Shown here one piece after another: positions 33,775 to 42,323 of a stretch of DNA of 64,000 bases (position 1 is its first letter; the number at the start of each line of letters is the position of its first letter). This DNA is from Halosolutus amylolyticus (lineage in GTDB: Archaea > Halobacteriota > Halobacteria > Halobacteriales > Natrialbaceae), in contig NZ_JALIQP010000008.1 of NCBI RefSeq assembly GCF_023566055.1, positions 124,001 to 188,000 on the forward strand. Direction: 5' to 3'. The notes beneath the pieces were generated by a model, which was not told the origin of the DNA, made no database searches, and saw only the letters and a list, made by a program, of their open reading frames with translations. Made by a program: the position numbers and the translations under genes.

Positions 33775-35706
33775 ATGGACGACTACTTCGATCGGAAACT
33801 CATCTCGATCCACGACGACGAGGATCTCACCGAAGCCGAACTCATTCTCAAGGGGACTCTCCACACGACCGTCCGGAAACTCCCGCTCGCGACGTTCCGA
33901 CAGCACGAGAAACAGGGCGGCGAGGACGACGATGCCGACGCGACCGACCAGCTAACGAACCAGAGCGTCGGTGGCGTCCAGCGAGCACGGCAACTGGCCG
34001 AGACGAACAGCGACGATACGCTCCCCGCAGTGTACGGCGGGCTGTTCACTGTCGCAGAGTACTTCACCCGGTCGTTCGACGCCATCAAGGGCAAGTTTTT
34101 CGAGAAAGTCATCGCGGCGGAAGATCCCGCCCGGCGCCTCGACGTGGACCGAAATCTCGGAAAGCTCCCGCAGTACCTTCTGGAGCCGGACCTCTGCTGG
34201 AAGGATCTCAGTTACACACGCGAGTCGTTGGCCGAGGACGAACGGGACCGTCTCGATGCGCTCTCCTCCCTGACCCTCGATCTCGCGCAGAACAACCAGC
34301 AAGCGAACGCCGACGCGACCCTGTTCACGGGGAATACGCTCGTCTTCGGGGAACACCGAACGAGCGTCGTCTCCGGCGGGACGACCGCGCGCCCGTCCCT
34401 GATGCGAAAGCCCCGCGCTCTGGTCAAGGAACTGGCGAAATCGGAGACGGTGGTTTCGATCGATCGCGACGTCGCGGACGAGTACGGGATCGACGCGGGA
34501 TCGTACAGCCTCTCCGCGCTCCTGAAAGCCGTCGGCGTCGACAACATCCACGTCCACATCGGGATTCTGTTCGACGAAGATCGCCGCCCCGCGACGTGGG
34601 AGAACGACCCGCAACAGAGCACCAGCCACCGGCTCATCGAGGAGTTCGAGGACGATTTCCTCGGGCAGGAAACCGGCCACGTCCGGAACGTCTCGCTCGA
34701 CTCGGAGAACCTTCGCCTCGAGTTCGACGTGCCGGTCGAATCCGGGAGCGAGGAGGAGATCCACATTCACCTCTCGTTCCTGTACGGCGACAACTATCTC
34801 AACACGCTCTACACGGGGTCGCTCGACGCCGTCGGAAAGAACGGCTCTCACGACGCGTTCGAGGACGCCACCGGACTCAGGGAGATCATCAGCGACAACG
34901 AGGCCGACGACCTCTGGCTCGGGTTCAGCGTCGCCGAGCGCGAGAACAAGGTGTTCGAGATGAGCGCCGAGGGGAGCAACAACGCGATGGAGATCGCGGA
35001 CATGATACTGGCCGACGAGGACCTCTCCCAGCGGCTCGTTCGATTCCGCGAACTGTGCCGCACCGGGGAGCGATCGGAGATCGACGACGAACTGCTCTCG
35101 TTCGCGACAGCCCTCGCCGAGCGCTACGACGAGGAACGAGACAACGAGTGGGCCGAGTGGGTGTACGGTTCCGACGCCGTGCAGTACCTCCGGGACGTCG
35201 CCCTGGAGGTGCTCGTGTACGACAGCATCTCGCGACCCATCTTCCTCCGGCGGTTCCCGGACGCGACCGCCCCCGAACCGATCGAGGACGGAGAAGACCA
35301 ACCCGAGCCGACGCTTTCGGACGCGCGCTACACCTTCGAACAGTACCTGTTCGACATCGACGGCGACACCACGAAAAAGCAAACCATCTACCGCGTCGTT
35401 CGGGACGGGACGACGTACCGGCAGAGCGGGACCAACATCCCCGCCGGTCCCGACGACGAAATCGACTGGGCGCGTGCCCCCTCGAAGTCCGAAATCGGCG
35501 ATCGGCTCGATATTCGCACGCCGACGCGGACGCTGAAGTCGATGACCGACGGCACGTCGAATACGAACGGCGGAATCCTCGTCCAGCGGGGAGACACGTT
35601 CGCCGTCCCCGCGCCGGTCGCCCACCGGATGGGCCAGTTCATGCAGACCGTCCCCCAGCAGGCTCGATCGAAGGAGTCCGCCAAACCGAGCGCACTCGAC
35701 TTCTGA
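33775..35706 (+). CDS. 643-aa protein of unknown family paired with a DNA methyltransferase (candidate endonuclease)
   Basis: A large soluble protein without a recognised domain. It ends 59 bp before a DNA methyltransferase gene in the same orientation. The segment Asp180-x12-Glu193-His-Arg195 followed by SGGTTARPSLMRK (residues 200-212) is reminiscent of PD-(D/E)xK restriction enzymes, where an acidic residue, E-x-K and a nearby SGG-type turn form the active site; here the Lys would be Arg. C-terminal blocks include an acidic linker (EPIEDGEDQPEPT) and TKKQTIYRVVRDGTTYRQ. It could be the restriction partner of the methyltransferase, but that is inferred from position and a weak motif. Length and composition give no other clue. 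Confidence 0.6.
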   Translation: MDDYFDRKLISIHDDEDLTEAELILKGTLHTTVRKLPLATFRQHEKQGGEDDDADATDQLTNQSVGGVQRARQLAETNSDDTLPAVYGGLFTVAEYFTRSFDAIKGKFFEKVIAAEDPARRLDVDRNLGKLPQYLLEPDLCWKDLSYTRESLAEDERDRLDALSSLTLDLAQNNQQANADATLFTGNTLVFGEHRTSVVSGGTTARPSLMRKPRALVKELAKSETVVSIDRDVADEYGIDAGSYSLSALLKAVGVDNIHVHIGILFDEDRRPATWENDPQQSTSHRLIEEFEDDFLGQETGHVRNVSLDSENLRLEFDVPVESGSEEEIHIHLSFLYGDNYLNTLYTGSLDAVGKNGSHDAFEDATGLREIISDNEADDLWLGFSVAERENKVFEMSAEGSNNAMEIADMILADEDLSQRLVRFRELCRTGERSEIDDELLSFATALAERYDEERDNEWAEWVYGSDAVQYLRDVALEVLVYDSISRPIFLRRFPDATAPEPIEDGEDQPEPTLSDARYTFEQYLFDIDGDTTKKQTIYRVVRDGTTYRQSGTNIPAGPDDEIDWARAPSKSEIGDRLDIRTPTRTLKSMTDGTSNTNGGILVQRGDTFAVPAPVAHRMGQFMQTVPQQARSKESAKPSALDF

Positions 35707-35732
35707 GCGGGGCAGCGCGCCCAATCCCATAG

Positions 35733-35758
35733 TTTAAATGGGGATAGTGGCACTATCC
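35733..35758 (+). promoter_or_regulatory. Methyltransferase promoter with perfect palindromic operator
   Basis: TATA-like TTTAAAT (35733-35739) is followed at once by GGATAGTG-G-CACTATCC (35742-35758), a perfect 8+1+8 palindrome ending 7 bp before the ATG at 35766. It overlaps the expected transcription start of a leaderless mRNA, so a bound dimer would block transcription. Autoregulation by the methyltransferase or a controller protein is plausible. Confidence 0.65.
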
Positions 35759-35765
35759 TCGGTAG

Positions 35766-37580
35766 ATGAGTAACGAGGACCCATCTGGGGTAGCACGGTC
35801 CCGTTATACCCAGCATGGAGACGTCGAAATGGAGCGACGAGGAGACACGGTGTTCCCCGACTTCCGGTTCGCGGACAATCCCGGCATGGACGAGGTCCCC
35901 GACGAGGAGATCGGGTACCCGCTCGGTCCCGTCCCAAAGGGCGACGGCGTCGAGTACGCGTTTCCGGGCGAACCGGAGGAGTATCCCGAGATGGATTTCC
36001 GACGGCTCGCGAACGACCTCCCCGACGGCCGCACGATTCCAAACACGACCTATCTGACCCACGCGATTCACAAGCACCCCGCGATCTTCATCCCGCACAT
36101 CCCGAGTTACATCATTCGCCAGTTCACGACGCCGGAGAACGCGGACGGGGATCGGCCCCTCGTACTGGACCCGTTCTCCGGAAGCGGTACGTCGGGCCTC
36201 GAGGCCAAAGTCAACGGGCGCGACTACCTCGGCGTCGAGATCAACCCCCTGTCCCGCCTCGTGTCGGAGGTCTCGACGTCGCCCATCCCCCCGACGACGC
36301 TCGATCGCGCCGAGGACCGGTACCTCGACCTGCTCGACGAGACGGACGACAGGCGCTACGAGGAGTACGACGCGGAGTTCCTCGATCGGACGGGCAAGGA
36401 CCACTGGTTCGAACCGGCCGCCATCCGCGGCCTCACTCGCGTCCGCAAGGCGCTCGCAGCGTTCAAGGGGAGTGACTTCGATCCGTTCGAGGGCCTTTCC
36501 GACGGCGAGCGGGCGGCGGTGGACGACCTCGATCTCGATCGCGACGAACTCCACGAGCGAGTGAACCGCTGGCTCACGCTCCTCATCGCGAATACCGTGT
36601 TCGAGGTCTCGAACGCGGACCCCGGCGTCTCGAAAGCCTACAAGTCGAAGAAGATGCGGCGGAAGATCGACGCCGGCGAACACCCGCCGGACGTACTGGA
36701 GACTCACCGGGAACAGATCGCGGAGACGAAAGGCAATCTCGTCGCGCTCTGGAACGACGTCTACGGGACGAACTACAGCGGCGGGACCGTCCAGCGCACG
36801 CTGGGTGGCTACGCCGAGGACGGCCAGTCGCGCGGGGAGCGGATCGACGGCAACGACGCACACGCCGCCGAGGTGGACATCCGCCTCGGCGACGCCCGGA
36901 CGTTCAGTTTCGAGGAGTACGACGAACAGGTCGACCTCGCCGTCACGTCCCCGCCGTACATCAACGCGATGAACTACTACCGCGGGTCGAAGCTTCGCCT
37001 GTTCTGGCTGTACGACTTCCTCGAGGAGGACGAGAAGTTCGACGCGACGGAACTCCGGAAATCGATCGTCGGCACGAACTCCGTCTCGATGAGCACGGTC
37101 GACCGCGACCTGCCGGCGACGCTCCGGAGTATCTGGACGGGAACCGACGCGGAGTTCGAGGCGACACGCCTGCCCCACCTCGACGAGGACATCGAAGCGA
37201 TTCACGCACTCGACCACAACGAGGCCGAGCGGAAGGCCTACGTGACGTGGTCGTTCTTCGGGGTCGACATGCTCCAGAACCTCGCACGAGTCTACGAGCA
37301 CCTGAAGCCGGGCGGCTACTACTTCTTCGTCATCGGCGAGAACACGATCGGGGAACGGCTCATTCACTCCCACAAGTACGTGGCCGACATCGCCCAGCAC
37401 CTCGGGAAGTTCGAGGGAACCGGCGGGGACTTCGACGCGGACGAGGGATTCAGGCTGGTCGGGTCCGCGTGGGACGAGATTACCAATCGCGACCTGTTCA
37501 AGGGCCGCAAGCACGAAGGCGGCGTCATCGAGTGCGAGTGGGTGACGATTTTGCAGAAACCGCCACGCGAATCCGAGTGA
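35766..37580 (+). CDS. Site-specific DNA methyltransferase (N4-cytosine/N6-adenine type)
   Basis: A 604-aa S-adenosylmethionine-dependent amino-methyltransferase. The cofactor motif I is DPFSGSGT (residues 135-142), with the acidic loop GVEIN following. The catalytic motif IV is TSPPY (394-398), in VTSPPYINAMNYYRG. TSPPY is most often seen in N4-cytosine enzymes. Motif I precedes motif IV by 250 residues, with a long insert between them that may be the target-recognition domain. It probably methylates one strand of a specific DNA site; together with the 643-aa gene upstream it may form a restriction-modification or related defence pair. A palindromic operator covers its promoter. Confidence 0.85.
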   Translation: MSNEDPSGVARSRYTQHGDVEMERRGDTVFPDFRFADNPGMDEVPDEEIGYPLGPVPKGDGVEYAFPGEPEEYPEMDFRRLANDLPDGRTIPNTTYLTHAIHKHPAIFIPHIPSYIIRQFTTPENADGDRPLVLDPFSGSGTSGLEAKVNGRDYLGVEINPLSRLVSEVSTSPIPPTTLDRAEDRYLDLLDETDDRRYEEYDAEFLDRTGKDHWFEPAAIRGLTRVRKALAAFKGSDFDPFEGLSDGERAAVDDLDLDRDELHERVNRWLTLLIANTVFEVSNADPGVSKAYKSKKMRRKIDAGEHPPDVLETHREQIAETKGNLVALWNDVYGTNYSGGTVQRTLGGYAEDGQSRGERIDGNDAHAAEVDIRLGDARTFSFEEYDEQVDLAVTSPPYINAMNYYRGSKLRLFWLYDFLEEDEKFDATELRKSIVGTNSVSMSTVDRDLPATLRSIWTGTDAEFEATRLPHLDEDIEAIHALDHNEAERKAYVTWSFFGVDMLQNLARVYEHLKPGGYYFFVIGENTIGERLIHSHKYVADIAQHLGKFEGTGGDFDADEGFRLVGSAWDEITNRDLFKGRKHEGGVIECEWVTILQKPPRESE

Positions 37581-37713
37581 GCCGCTGTCAGCGCTCCGCC
37601 GATCGAATAGGGCCCCCTCGTCGATCCCGGGGAAATCGTTCGGATCACGACACCGTCACGGGCGGCCGTGATACACTTCTTTACCCCTGGTTCGTGAGAG
37701 ACGCGTCTGTATT

Positions 37714-38613
37714 ATGGGAACCGTAGACGTTGCGATCGGCGTCGACGCGGACTGTGTCGCCGGCTGGCTCGGCTCCTACGGCGGAGCGGACTCCCCCGCG
37801 GACCTCTCCCGGGGACTGGCCGCCGGGAACGAGGGGATCCCGCGGATGCTCGCCCTCTTCGACGACCAGGACGTCGAGACGTCGTGGTACGTCCCCGGCC
37901 ATACGATCGAGACCTTCCGCGACGAGATCGAGGCGGTCGCGGCCGACGGCCACGAACTCGGGGTCCACGGCTACTCCCACGAGAACCCGACCGACCTCTC
38001 GCGGGAGCAGGAAGACGAGATCCTCGAAGTGTCGATCGATCTCATCGAGGACGTCACCGGGTCGGAGCCCGTCGGCCACCGGGCGAGCTGGTGGGAGTTC
38101 AGCGAGAACACGCCGGACCTGGTCGAGAAGCACGGCTTCCTGTACGACAGCAGCCTCATGGAGCGGATGTTCGAACCGGGCTGGATGCGCAAGGGCGATA
38201 GCTGGGAGAAGATCGACTACGACAAGAGTCCCGAGACGTGGATGGAGCCCTACCAGTACGGCGAGGAGACCGACGTCGTCGAAATCCCGATCAGCTGGTA
38301 CCGGGACGACATCCCCCCGATGCTGTTCATCAAGCAGCCGATCTACCACGCGGGGTACAAGGACCCGGAGATGATGTACGAACAGTACTACAAGCGGCAG
38401 TTCGACTACCTGTACAATCGCCGCGGCGCGGGGGTCTACACCTTCACGATCCACCCCGACATCCACGGCCTGCCGCACATGATCCCCCTGTTCGAGGAGT
38501 TCATCCAGTACGTCAAGGGCCACGAGAACGCCCAGTTCGTCACCCTCGAGACGATCGCCGAGAAGTACAAAGACGATCCGTCGGTGTACGAGAGCGAGAG
38601 CGACTACGTGTAA
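37714..38613 (+). CDS. Polysaccharide deacetylase family (carbohydrate esterase 4-like)
   Basis: A 299-aa NodB-homology protein. The metal-binding Asp is near the N-terminus (GVDADC, residues 10-15), with the His pair in GVHGYSHENP. The motif RASWWEFSENTPDLVEKHGFLYDSSLME is typical of the allantoinase/PuuE-like subgroup, in which a metal hydrolyses an amide or N-acetyl bond. Archaea lack murein, so the substrate is more likely a small amide or an exopolysaccharide. A CTTTACC box lies about 29 bp upstream. Its stop codon overlaps that of the convergent asparaginase by 10 bp. Confidence 0.85.
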   Translation: MGTVDVAIGVDADCVAGWLGSYGGADSPADLSRGLAAGNEGIPRMLALFDDQDVETSWYVPGHTIETFRDEIEAVAADGHELGVHGYSHENPTDLSREQEDEILEVSIDLIEDVTGSEPVGHRASWWEFSENTPDLVEKHGFLYDSSLMERMFEPGWMRKGDSWEKIDYDKSPETWMEPYQYGEETDVVEIPISWYRDDIPPMLFIKQPIYHAGYKDPEMMYEQYYKRQFDYLYNRRGAGVYTFTIHPDIHGLPHMIPLFEEFIQYVKGHENAQFVTLETIAEKYKDDPSVYESESDYV

Positions 38614-39608
38614 TCGTCAGGGAACGACGAGCGGTCGGGAGCGGCGAACGACTCCCGGATCGCCGCCGCGTCGTCGAACGCCGCGAGCGCGAGTGCGAGT
38701 CGAAGCCTGGCCTGCTGGGCGGACAGATCGCCGGCGAAGATCGCGCCGTATTCGCGCAGGCGTTCGCCACCCCCGTCGCCGCCGTAGACCGGGGTGACGC
38801 GGCCCTCGAGACAGCGGGACGTGACGACGACGGGGACGCCCGAATCGATCGCCTCACGAACGGCGTCGGCGAGTCCCGCCGTCGCGTTTCCCAGCCCCGT
38901 GCCTTCGACGACGAGGCCGTCCGCGTCGCGATCGAGCGCGGCCCCGACCAGATCGCCGGTGACGGCGCTCCCGCTCGTGATCGTGAAGACGGTCGCCGCG
39001 AGCGACGTCGCGTCGATCGATCGCGTCTCGCTCCGCGGCGGGCGGTGAACCGCGACGCCGGCCCGATCGACGGTCGCGACCGGGCCCGCGGTTCGCGATC
39101 GAAACGCGTCGAGCGCGGACGTGTGGGTCTTCGTCACCGCCCGCGCGCCGTGGATCGTCCCGTCGAACGCGACGAACGTCCCGCCGGCGTCGCGCTCGGC
39201 GAACGCCCGTCCGGCCCGAACCGCCGTCAGGAGATTGGCCGGCCCGTCGGGGCTCACCTCGTCCGGACGGCGCTGGGCACCCGTCAGCACCACCGGCGTC
39301 GCCGGGTGTGCGGTGACGTCGAGGTAGTAGGCCGTCTCCTCCATCGTGTCCGTTCCGTGGGTCACGACGACGGCGTCGACCGCCGGCTCCGCATCGAGTT
39401 CGGTCACCCGTTCGCCGATCGATTCAAGCGTCTCGCCGTCCATCTCGTAACTGGGGACTCGCGCGACGTCCTCGACCGAGAGCGTGGCGATCGACTCGAG
39501 TTCAGGGATCGACTCGAGGAGTTGCGCCCCCGTTCTGGTCGGCTTTGCGCCGGTCTCCGCTTCTGTACTCGCGATCGTTCCGCCGGTGCTGAGAAGGGTG
39601 ACGTTCAT
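38604..39608 (-). CDS. L-asparaginase
   Basis: A 334-aa asparaginase/glutaminase family enzyme that hydrolyses asparagine to aspartate and ammonia. Both Thr active-site motifs are present: LLSTGGTIAST near the N-terminus and VVTHGTDTMEETAYYLD near residue 90, followed by VLTGAQRRPDEVSPDGPANL. There is no signal peptide, so it is cytoplasmic. The start is taken at ATG 39608 (MNVTLLSTGG) rather than 39623. It is convergent and overlapping with the deacetylase gene. Confidence 0.92.
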   Translation of the reverse strand: MNVTLLSTGGTIASTEAETGAKPTRTGAQLLESIPELESIATLSVEDVARVPSYEMDGETLESIGERVTELDAEPAVDAVVVTHGTDTMEETAYYLDVTAHPATPVVLTGAQRRPDEVSPDGPANLLTAVRAGRAFAERDAGGTFVAFDGTIHGARAVTKTHTSALDAFRSRTAGPVATVDRAGVAVHRPPRSETRSIDATSLAATVFTITSGSAVTGDLVGAALDRDADGLVVEGTGLGNATAGLADAVREAIDSGVPVVVTSRCLEGRVTPVYGGDGGGERLREYGAIFAGDLSAQQARLRLALALAAFDDAAAIRESFAAPDRSSFPDDYT

Positions 39609-39846
39609 AGGGGCCGCTTTCACGCACGCGACCGAAAAGCCAGGTGGGTATCCCGACTGCGACGATCGGGGATCGTGGTGTGATCGATCGGGTGGTTCAG
39701 GTTACGGAACCGACTCACCAGTTCGCATGTCGGGAGGCCGATCGTGGGGCGAAGCGCGATCGGACGGCGGGTGTTCTCTCGCTCAGAAGTCCGTAGACGC
39801 CTTTTAAGCTCCCGCAGTACCGAGAGACGGGTACCGAGGGAAGAGG

Positions 39847-39942
39847 ATGGACGAAGCGACGCAGGAAGAGGTCACCGAAGCAATTCGAGCGATCGAGGAG
39901 GAGGACGCGGAGTCCGACGATCTGATTATCGCAGACGGGTGA
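39847..39942 (+). CDS. Tiny acidic protein, 31 aa
   Basis: A short frame reading MDEATQEEVTEAIRAIEEED..., an amphipathic acidic helix ending DDLIIADG. It is preceded by a TTTTAA box (39802-39807) about 40 bp upstream and a purine-rich GAGG just before the ATG, so it may be translated. No family recognised. It lies at the left edge of the AT-rich island. Confidence 0.4.
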   Translation: MDEATQEEVTEAIRAIEEEDAESDDLIIADG

Positions 39943-40232
39943 CTGAGGGTTAGGTCAACGGCCCAAATCAACCGTCCCGCTTCCGCACTGTCGCCAAGGC
40001 GACAGCGCCAAAAAATTACACTGCCCCGCCTCCGTCTTCTTGCGCAGAACTCCAGTTGAAGCACACGAAACGAGGGTGCTGTTTTCACGAGGGTTTATTA
40101 GTGAAGTCGGGAGCAAACACAATGTCATGCGACACCTCAAGACGACCTACTGATTGTCTACACGCTTCTATTGCTCTATCAAGAGTTACGTAACCAAATG
40201 CATTATTAGCATCCTCACAAAACAACAATCTG
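39943..40232. other. Left junction of the AT-rich island
   Basis: No gene supported. A hairpin CTGTCGCC-AA-GGCGACAG lies at 39988-40005. Base composition drops sharply from about 40090 onward. The ATTATTAG box near 40200-40208 is about 27 bp before the zinc-ribbon gene and is a likely promoter for the island operon. Confidence 0.45.
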
Positions 40233-40358
40233 ATGCCAATCTGTCCAGAATGCAAACCTGGCTCAGATATAGACGAATATACTAAATCCAACGGGCCAAA
40301 AACTGGGGGGCTAAGATGGGAAACATGCAGTGAATGCGGTGAACTTTTCATCCCATAA
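40233..40358 (+). CDS. Small zinc-ribbon protein (first gene of island operon)
   Basis: A 41-residue protein containing CPEC (Cys4, Cys7) and, 24 residues later, CSEC (Cys32, Cys35): a complete four-Cys zinc ribbon ending GELFIP. An ATTATTAG promoter box sits about 27 bp before the ATG. One base separates its stop from the next ATG, so it is co-transcribed with the membrane and Ntn-hydrolase genes. Zinc ribbons this small often mediate protein or nucleic-acid contacts, so it could be the regulator or sensor of the operon. A longer frame on the opposite strand (40085-40351) has poor composition and no promoter. Confidence 0.65.
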   Translation: MPICPECKPGSDIDEYTKSNGPKTGGLRWETCSECGELFIP

Positions 40359-40359
40359 T

Positions 40360-40917
40360 ATGGGTGGAGAAACGGACACAGATCAGGAGAACGAAGCCAT
40401 CAACCCTGACGAGTTCAGTTCAGCCAATATCGGACTTGAGGAAACACGGAGGCGCTTTGATCTAGAAGAAAAAAGAAGCGATGTGATAGAAACTAAAGCA
40501 GGGACTATTTTTGCACTTAATGCTATCATAATATCTGCTATATCGTTACTTGAGGACATATATACTACATCTAAAATAATCATAGTGGTCTTGGCCATGA
40601 TTTCAGCTGTTCAGGCACTTCGGGTGCTAAGAACCCACAATTATCAGAGGCCGATGCAACATTCAAGAAACATATCTCGGTACATTAGTCTATCTCAGAA
40701 AGAATTTGAAAAGAAATTCATTGAACTGTATATAGAATCTATCGAGAATAATAAGCGGATTAATAATGATAGGATTGGGAAGTACCAGTGGGCCTTGTGG
40801 CTTACCGTACTTACTATCTTAATATTTGCAATTGTGTCAATCGGATCACAAATACCTCCGTTGTCAGATGTAAGTCCCGAGTCTTTATATTCGATCTGTG
40901 ACTATAACTACCCATGA
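40360..40917 (+). CDS. Three-helix membrane protein, Pycsar-TM/SLATT-like
   Basis: A 185-aa protein with a charged N-terminal helix (LEETRRRFDLEEKRSDVIETKAG), a tight pair of TM helices (about residues 48-65 and 71-88), a soluble helical segment (about 90-140) and a third TM helix (143-163). The layout and the pattern ETKAGTIFALNAIII resemble the small membrane effectors found in nucleotide-signalled defence systems (DUF5706 Pycsar effector and SLATT groups), which damage the membrane when activated. The match is by pattern only. Codon use is AT-rich, unlike the host. It overlaps the Ntn hydrolase gene by ATGA. Confidence 0.68.
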   Translation: MGGETDTDQENEAINPDEFSSANIGLEETRRRFDLEEKRSDVIETKAGTIFALNAIIISAISLLEDIYTTSKIIIVVLAMISAVQALRVLRTHNYQRPMQHSRNISRYISLSQKEFEKKFIELYIESIENNKRINNDRIGKYQWALWLTVLTILIFAIVSIGSQIPPLSDVSPESLYSICDYNYP

Positions 40918-41705
40918 CAATATGTATCTCTCTCCTGTGTGAAGATCAAGAAGTTGCACTTGTTGGTGCAGATCGAATGGTGACAGATAGATCGCTACCG
41001 ATTGAATTCGAATCTAGTGACCCAAAATATAGTCAATACCGTTCTGACCAGCTTGGATTAGTAGTTTCAGCAGCAGGACCTGCACTGGCACCAGCCACTA
41101 TTAATCATGCTGTCGAACAATGTATTAACGAAATTGGAAACGTACGTGAAGGTGTTGAATTAGTGAAGGATGCATACATATCTATGAAGCAAAAGAAATT
41201 TGAAGAAGAGATCTTAGAGCAGCGTGGAATTGACTTTGATGAGTTCTACAGTTCTGGCATGTACAATTCTGGAAGAGGTGAACAATGGGATAAGATGTAC
41301 AGTGAATTTGAGCTGGGCTTAGATGTTATGATATCTGGGTTTGACGAGAACGGGGCACACTCATACAGAGTATCTGATGGAAGTGGTTTTAATGGACTTG
41401 TAGAATCTTTTTCAAATATTGGGTTTGATGCTGTTGGTTCTGGATCAAATCTCGCTCGGGATACTCTTACTAGCCGATATTCAGGGGATCTGTCTGTGGA
41501 GGAAGGCCTATATGTATTATATGCGGCATTGAAAAATTCTTCACAGGCACCTGGTGTAGGAAACGGATTTGATTTAACGGTTATTGACGAAGGTGGGCCG
41601 CGAGAGATTACGGAGACGACTCTAACAACACTACAAACATTATTCTACGAGACTGAAGAAGCAAATGCTTACCCAGAAAGCATCAACGATGAAATAAATA
41701 TTTAG
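40914..41705 (+). CDS. Proteasome-beta-like Ntn hydrolase
   Basis: A 263-aa protein with the fold signature of the proteasome beta/HslV family. After removal of Met1 the new N-terminus is Thr (TICISLLCEDQEVALVGADRMVTD). The Asp of GAD (residue 20) and Lys38 match proteasome Asp17 and Lys33. The later block AVGSGSNLARDTLTSRYSGDLS (about 173-194) plus GNGFDLTVIDEGG parallels the conserved GSGS and GDGIDV regions of beta subunits. It is longer than housekeeping beta subunits, with an insert at residues about 90-135. It is likely a self-processed or N-terminally exposed amidase/peptidase. It is coupled to the membrane-protein gene by ATGA overlap, in an AT-rich island. Confidence 0.75.
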   Translation: MTICISLLCEDQEVALVGADRMVTDRSLPIEFESSDPKYSQYRSDQLGLVVSAAGPALAPATINHAVEQCINEIGNVREGVELVKDAYISMKQKKFEEEILEQRGIDFDEFYSSGMYNSGRGEQWDKMYSEFELGLDVMISGFDENGAHSYRVSDGSGFNGLVESFSNIGFDAVGSGSNLARDTLTSRYSGDLSVEEGLYVLYAALKNSSQAPGVGNGFDLTVIDEGGPREITETTLTTLQTLFYETEEANAYPESINDEINI

Positions 41706-41848
41706 GAACTGAACGGCTTTTCGTCAGAATCTGCAAGCGGATTCTCTTCTTCTACAGCAAGAGTATCCGCTTCATCATCTGCGTCTTCATGACGCAATTC
41801 CCGCAGGGACTTCCCATCAGTATGCCCCTCTGGTACCGTTCTGTTCAT
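41702..41848 (-). CDS. Small acidic protein convergent with the island operon
   Basis: A 48-aa protein (MNRTVPEGHTDGKSLRELRH... then acidic EDADDEADTLAVEEENPLADSDEKPFSS). A TATA-like TTTATTAG (41873-41880) about 27-30 bp before the ATG supports transcription. Its stop codon overlaps that of the Ntn hydrolase by two bases, so transcripts from the two sides converge. No family recognised. It could be an inhibitor or regulator of the island enzymes, by position only. Confidence 0.5.
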   Translation of the reverse strand: MNRTVPEGHTDGKSLRELRHEDADDEADTLAVEEENPLADSDEKPFSS

Positions 41849-42323
41849 GACGTCTGGATACTATGAGACCAAGCTAATAAACCTTAGTACATTACGCAAC
41901 TATTACTCTCACCCAATACCCGTTAGAGAGCCATTGTAGTATTTTTCGACCGGAGTATAGAACCGCTCTACTCTGAGTTAGAGCTAATGGACCACAGAGT
42001 AAATAGTGAACTCTAACGGCAAGAGTCCTAACTGAGATCATGCCACCCCAGGTCCTCGCGCGTCTCGAATCTCAATCCACCGTATATGAACACGAGTTCC
42101 GGAAATCGGTGTTCACATTCGCTGGTGCCGTTCAGAGTAGATATACGGAACCCACAACCCATTTTATGCCATGATTCGGTTTTAATATAGTACAACTATT
42201 TTCGCATCATATTCGATCGTGTACATACTACCGATAAGAAGCGAATAGCGATCGACACAAACAGATCACGCGTGAGTGACCCATCGACGACCCCGATCGA
42301 AAGCCGAACCGGAACGCACCCGG
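41849..42323. other. Non-coding right part of the AT-rich island
   Basis: No gene seen. It contains short inverted repeats CGTTAGAG (41921-41928) and CTCTAACG (42011-42018), and AT-rich sequence to about 42210, after which the composition returns to that of the chromosome. Confidence 0.4.

Noticed and set aside
35388-37514. 708-codon open frame on the minus strand across the methyltransferase gene
   Set aside because: It is the antisense shadow of two real genes, rich in Arg/Val/Glu without any motif; the plus-strand frames hold DPFSGSGT and TSPPY.
39988-40005. Hairpin CTGTCGCC-AA-GGCGACAG as a terminator
   Set aside because: No T-run follows on either strand and the loop is only two bases; left as an unexplained palindrome.
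40085-40351. 88-codon minus-strand frame at the island edge
   Set aside because: It overlaps the zinc-ribbon gene, which has four correctly spaced Cys and a promoter; the minus frame has neither.
41921-42018. Inverted CGTTAGAG/CTCTAACG pair as ends of a small mobile element
   Set aside because: Only 8-bp arms, no target duplication recognised and no second copy in the window.
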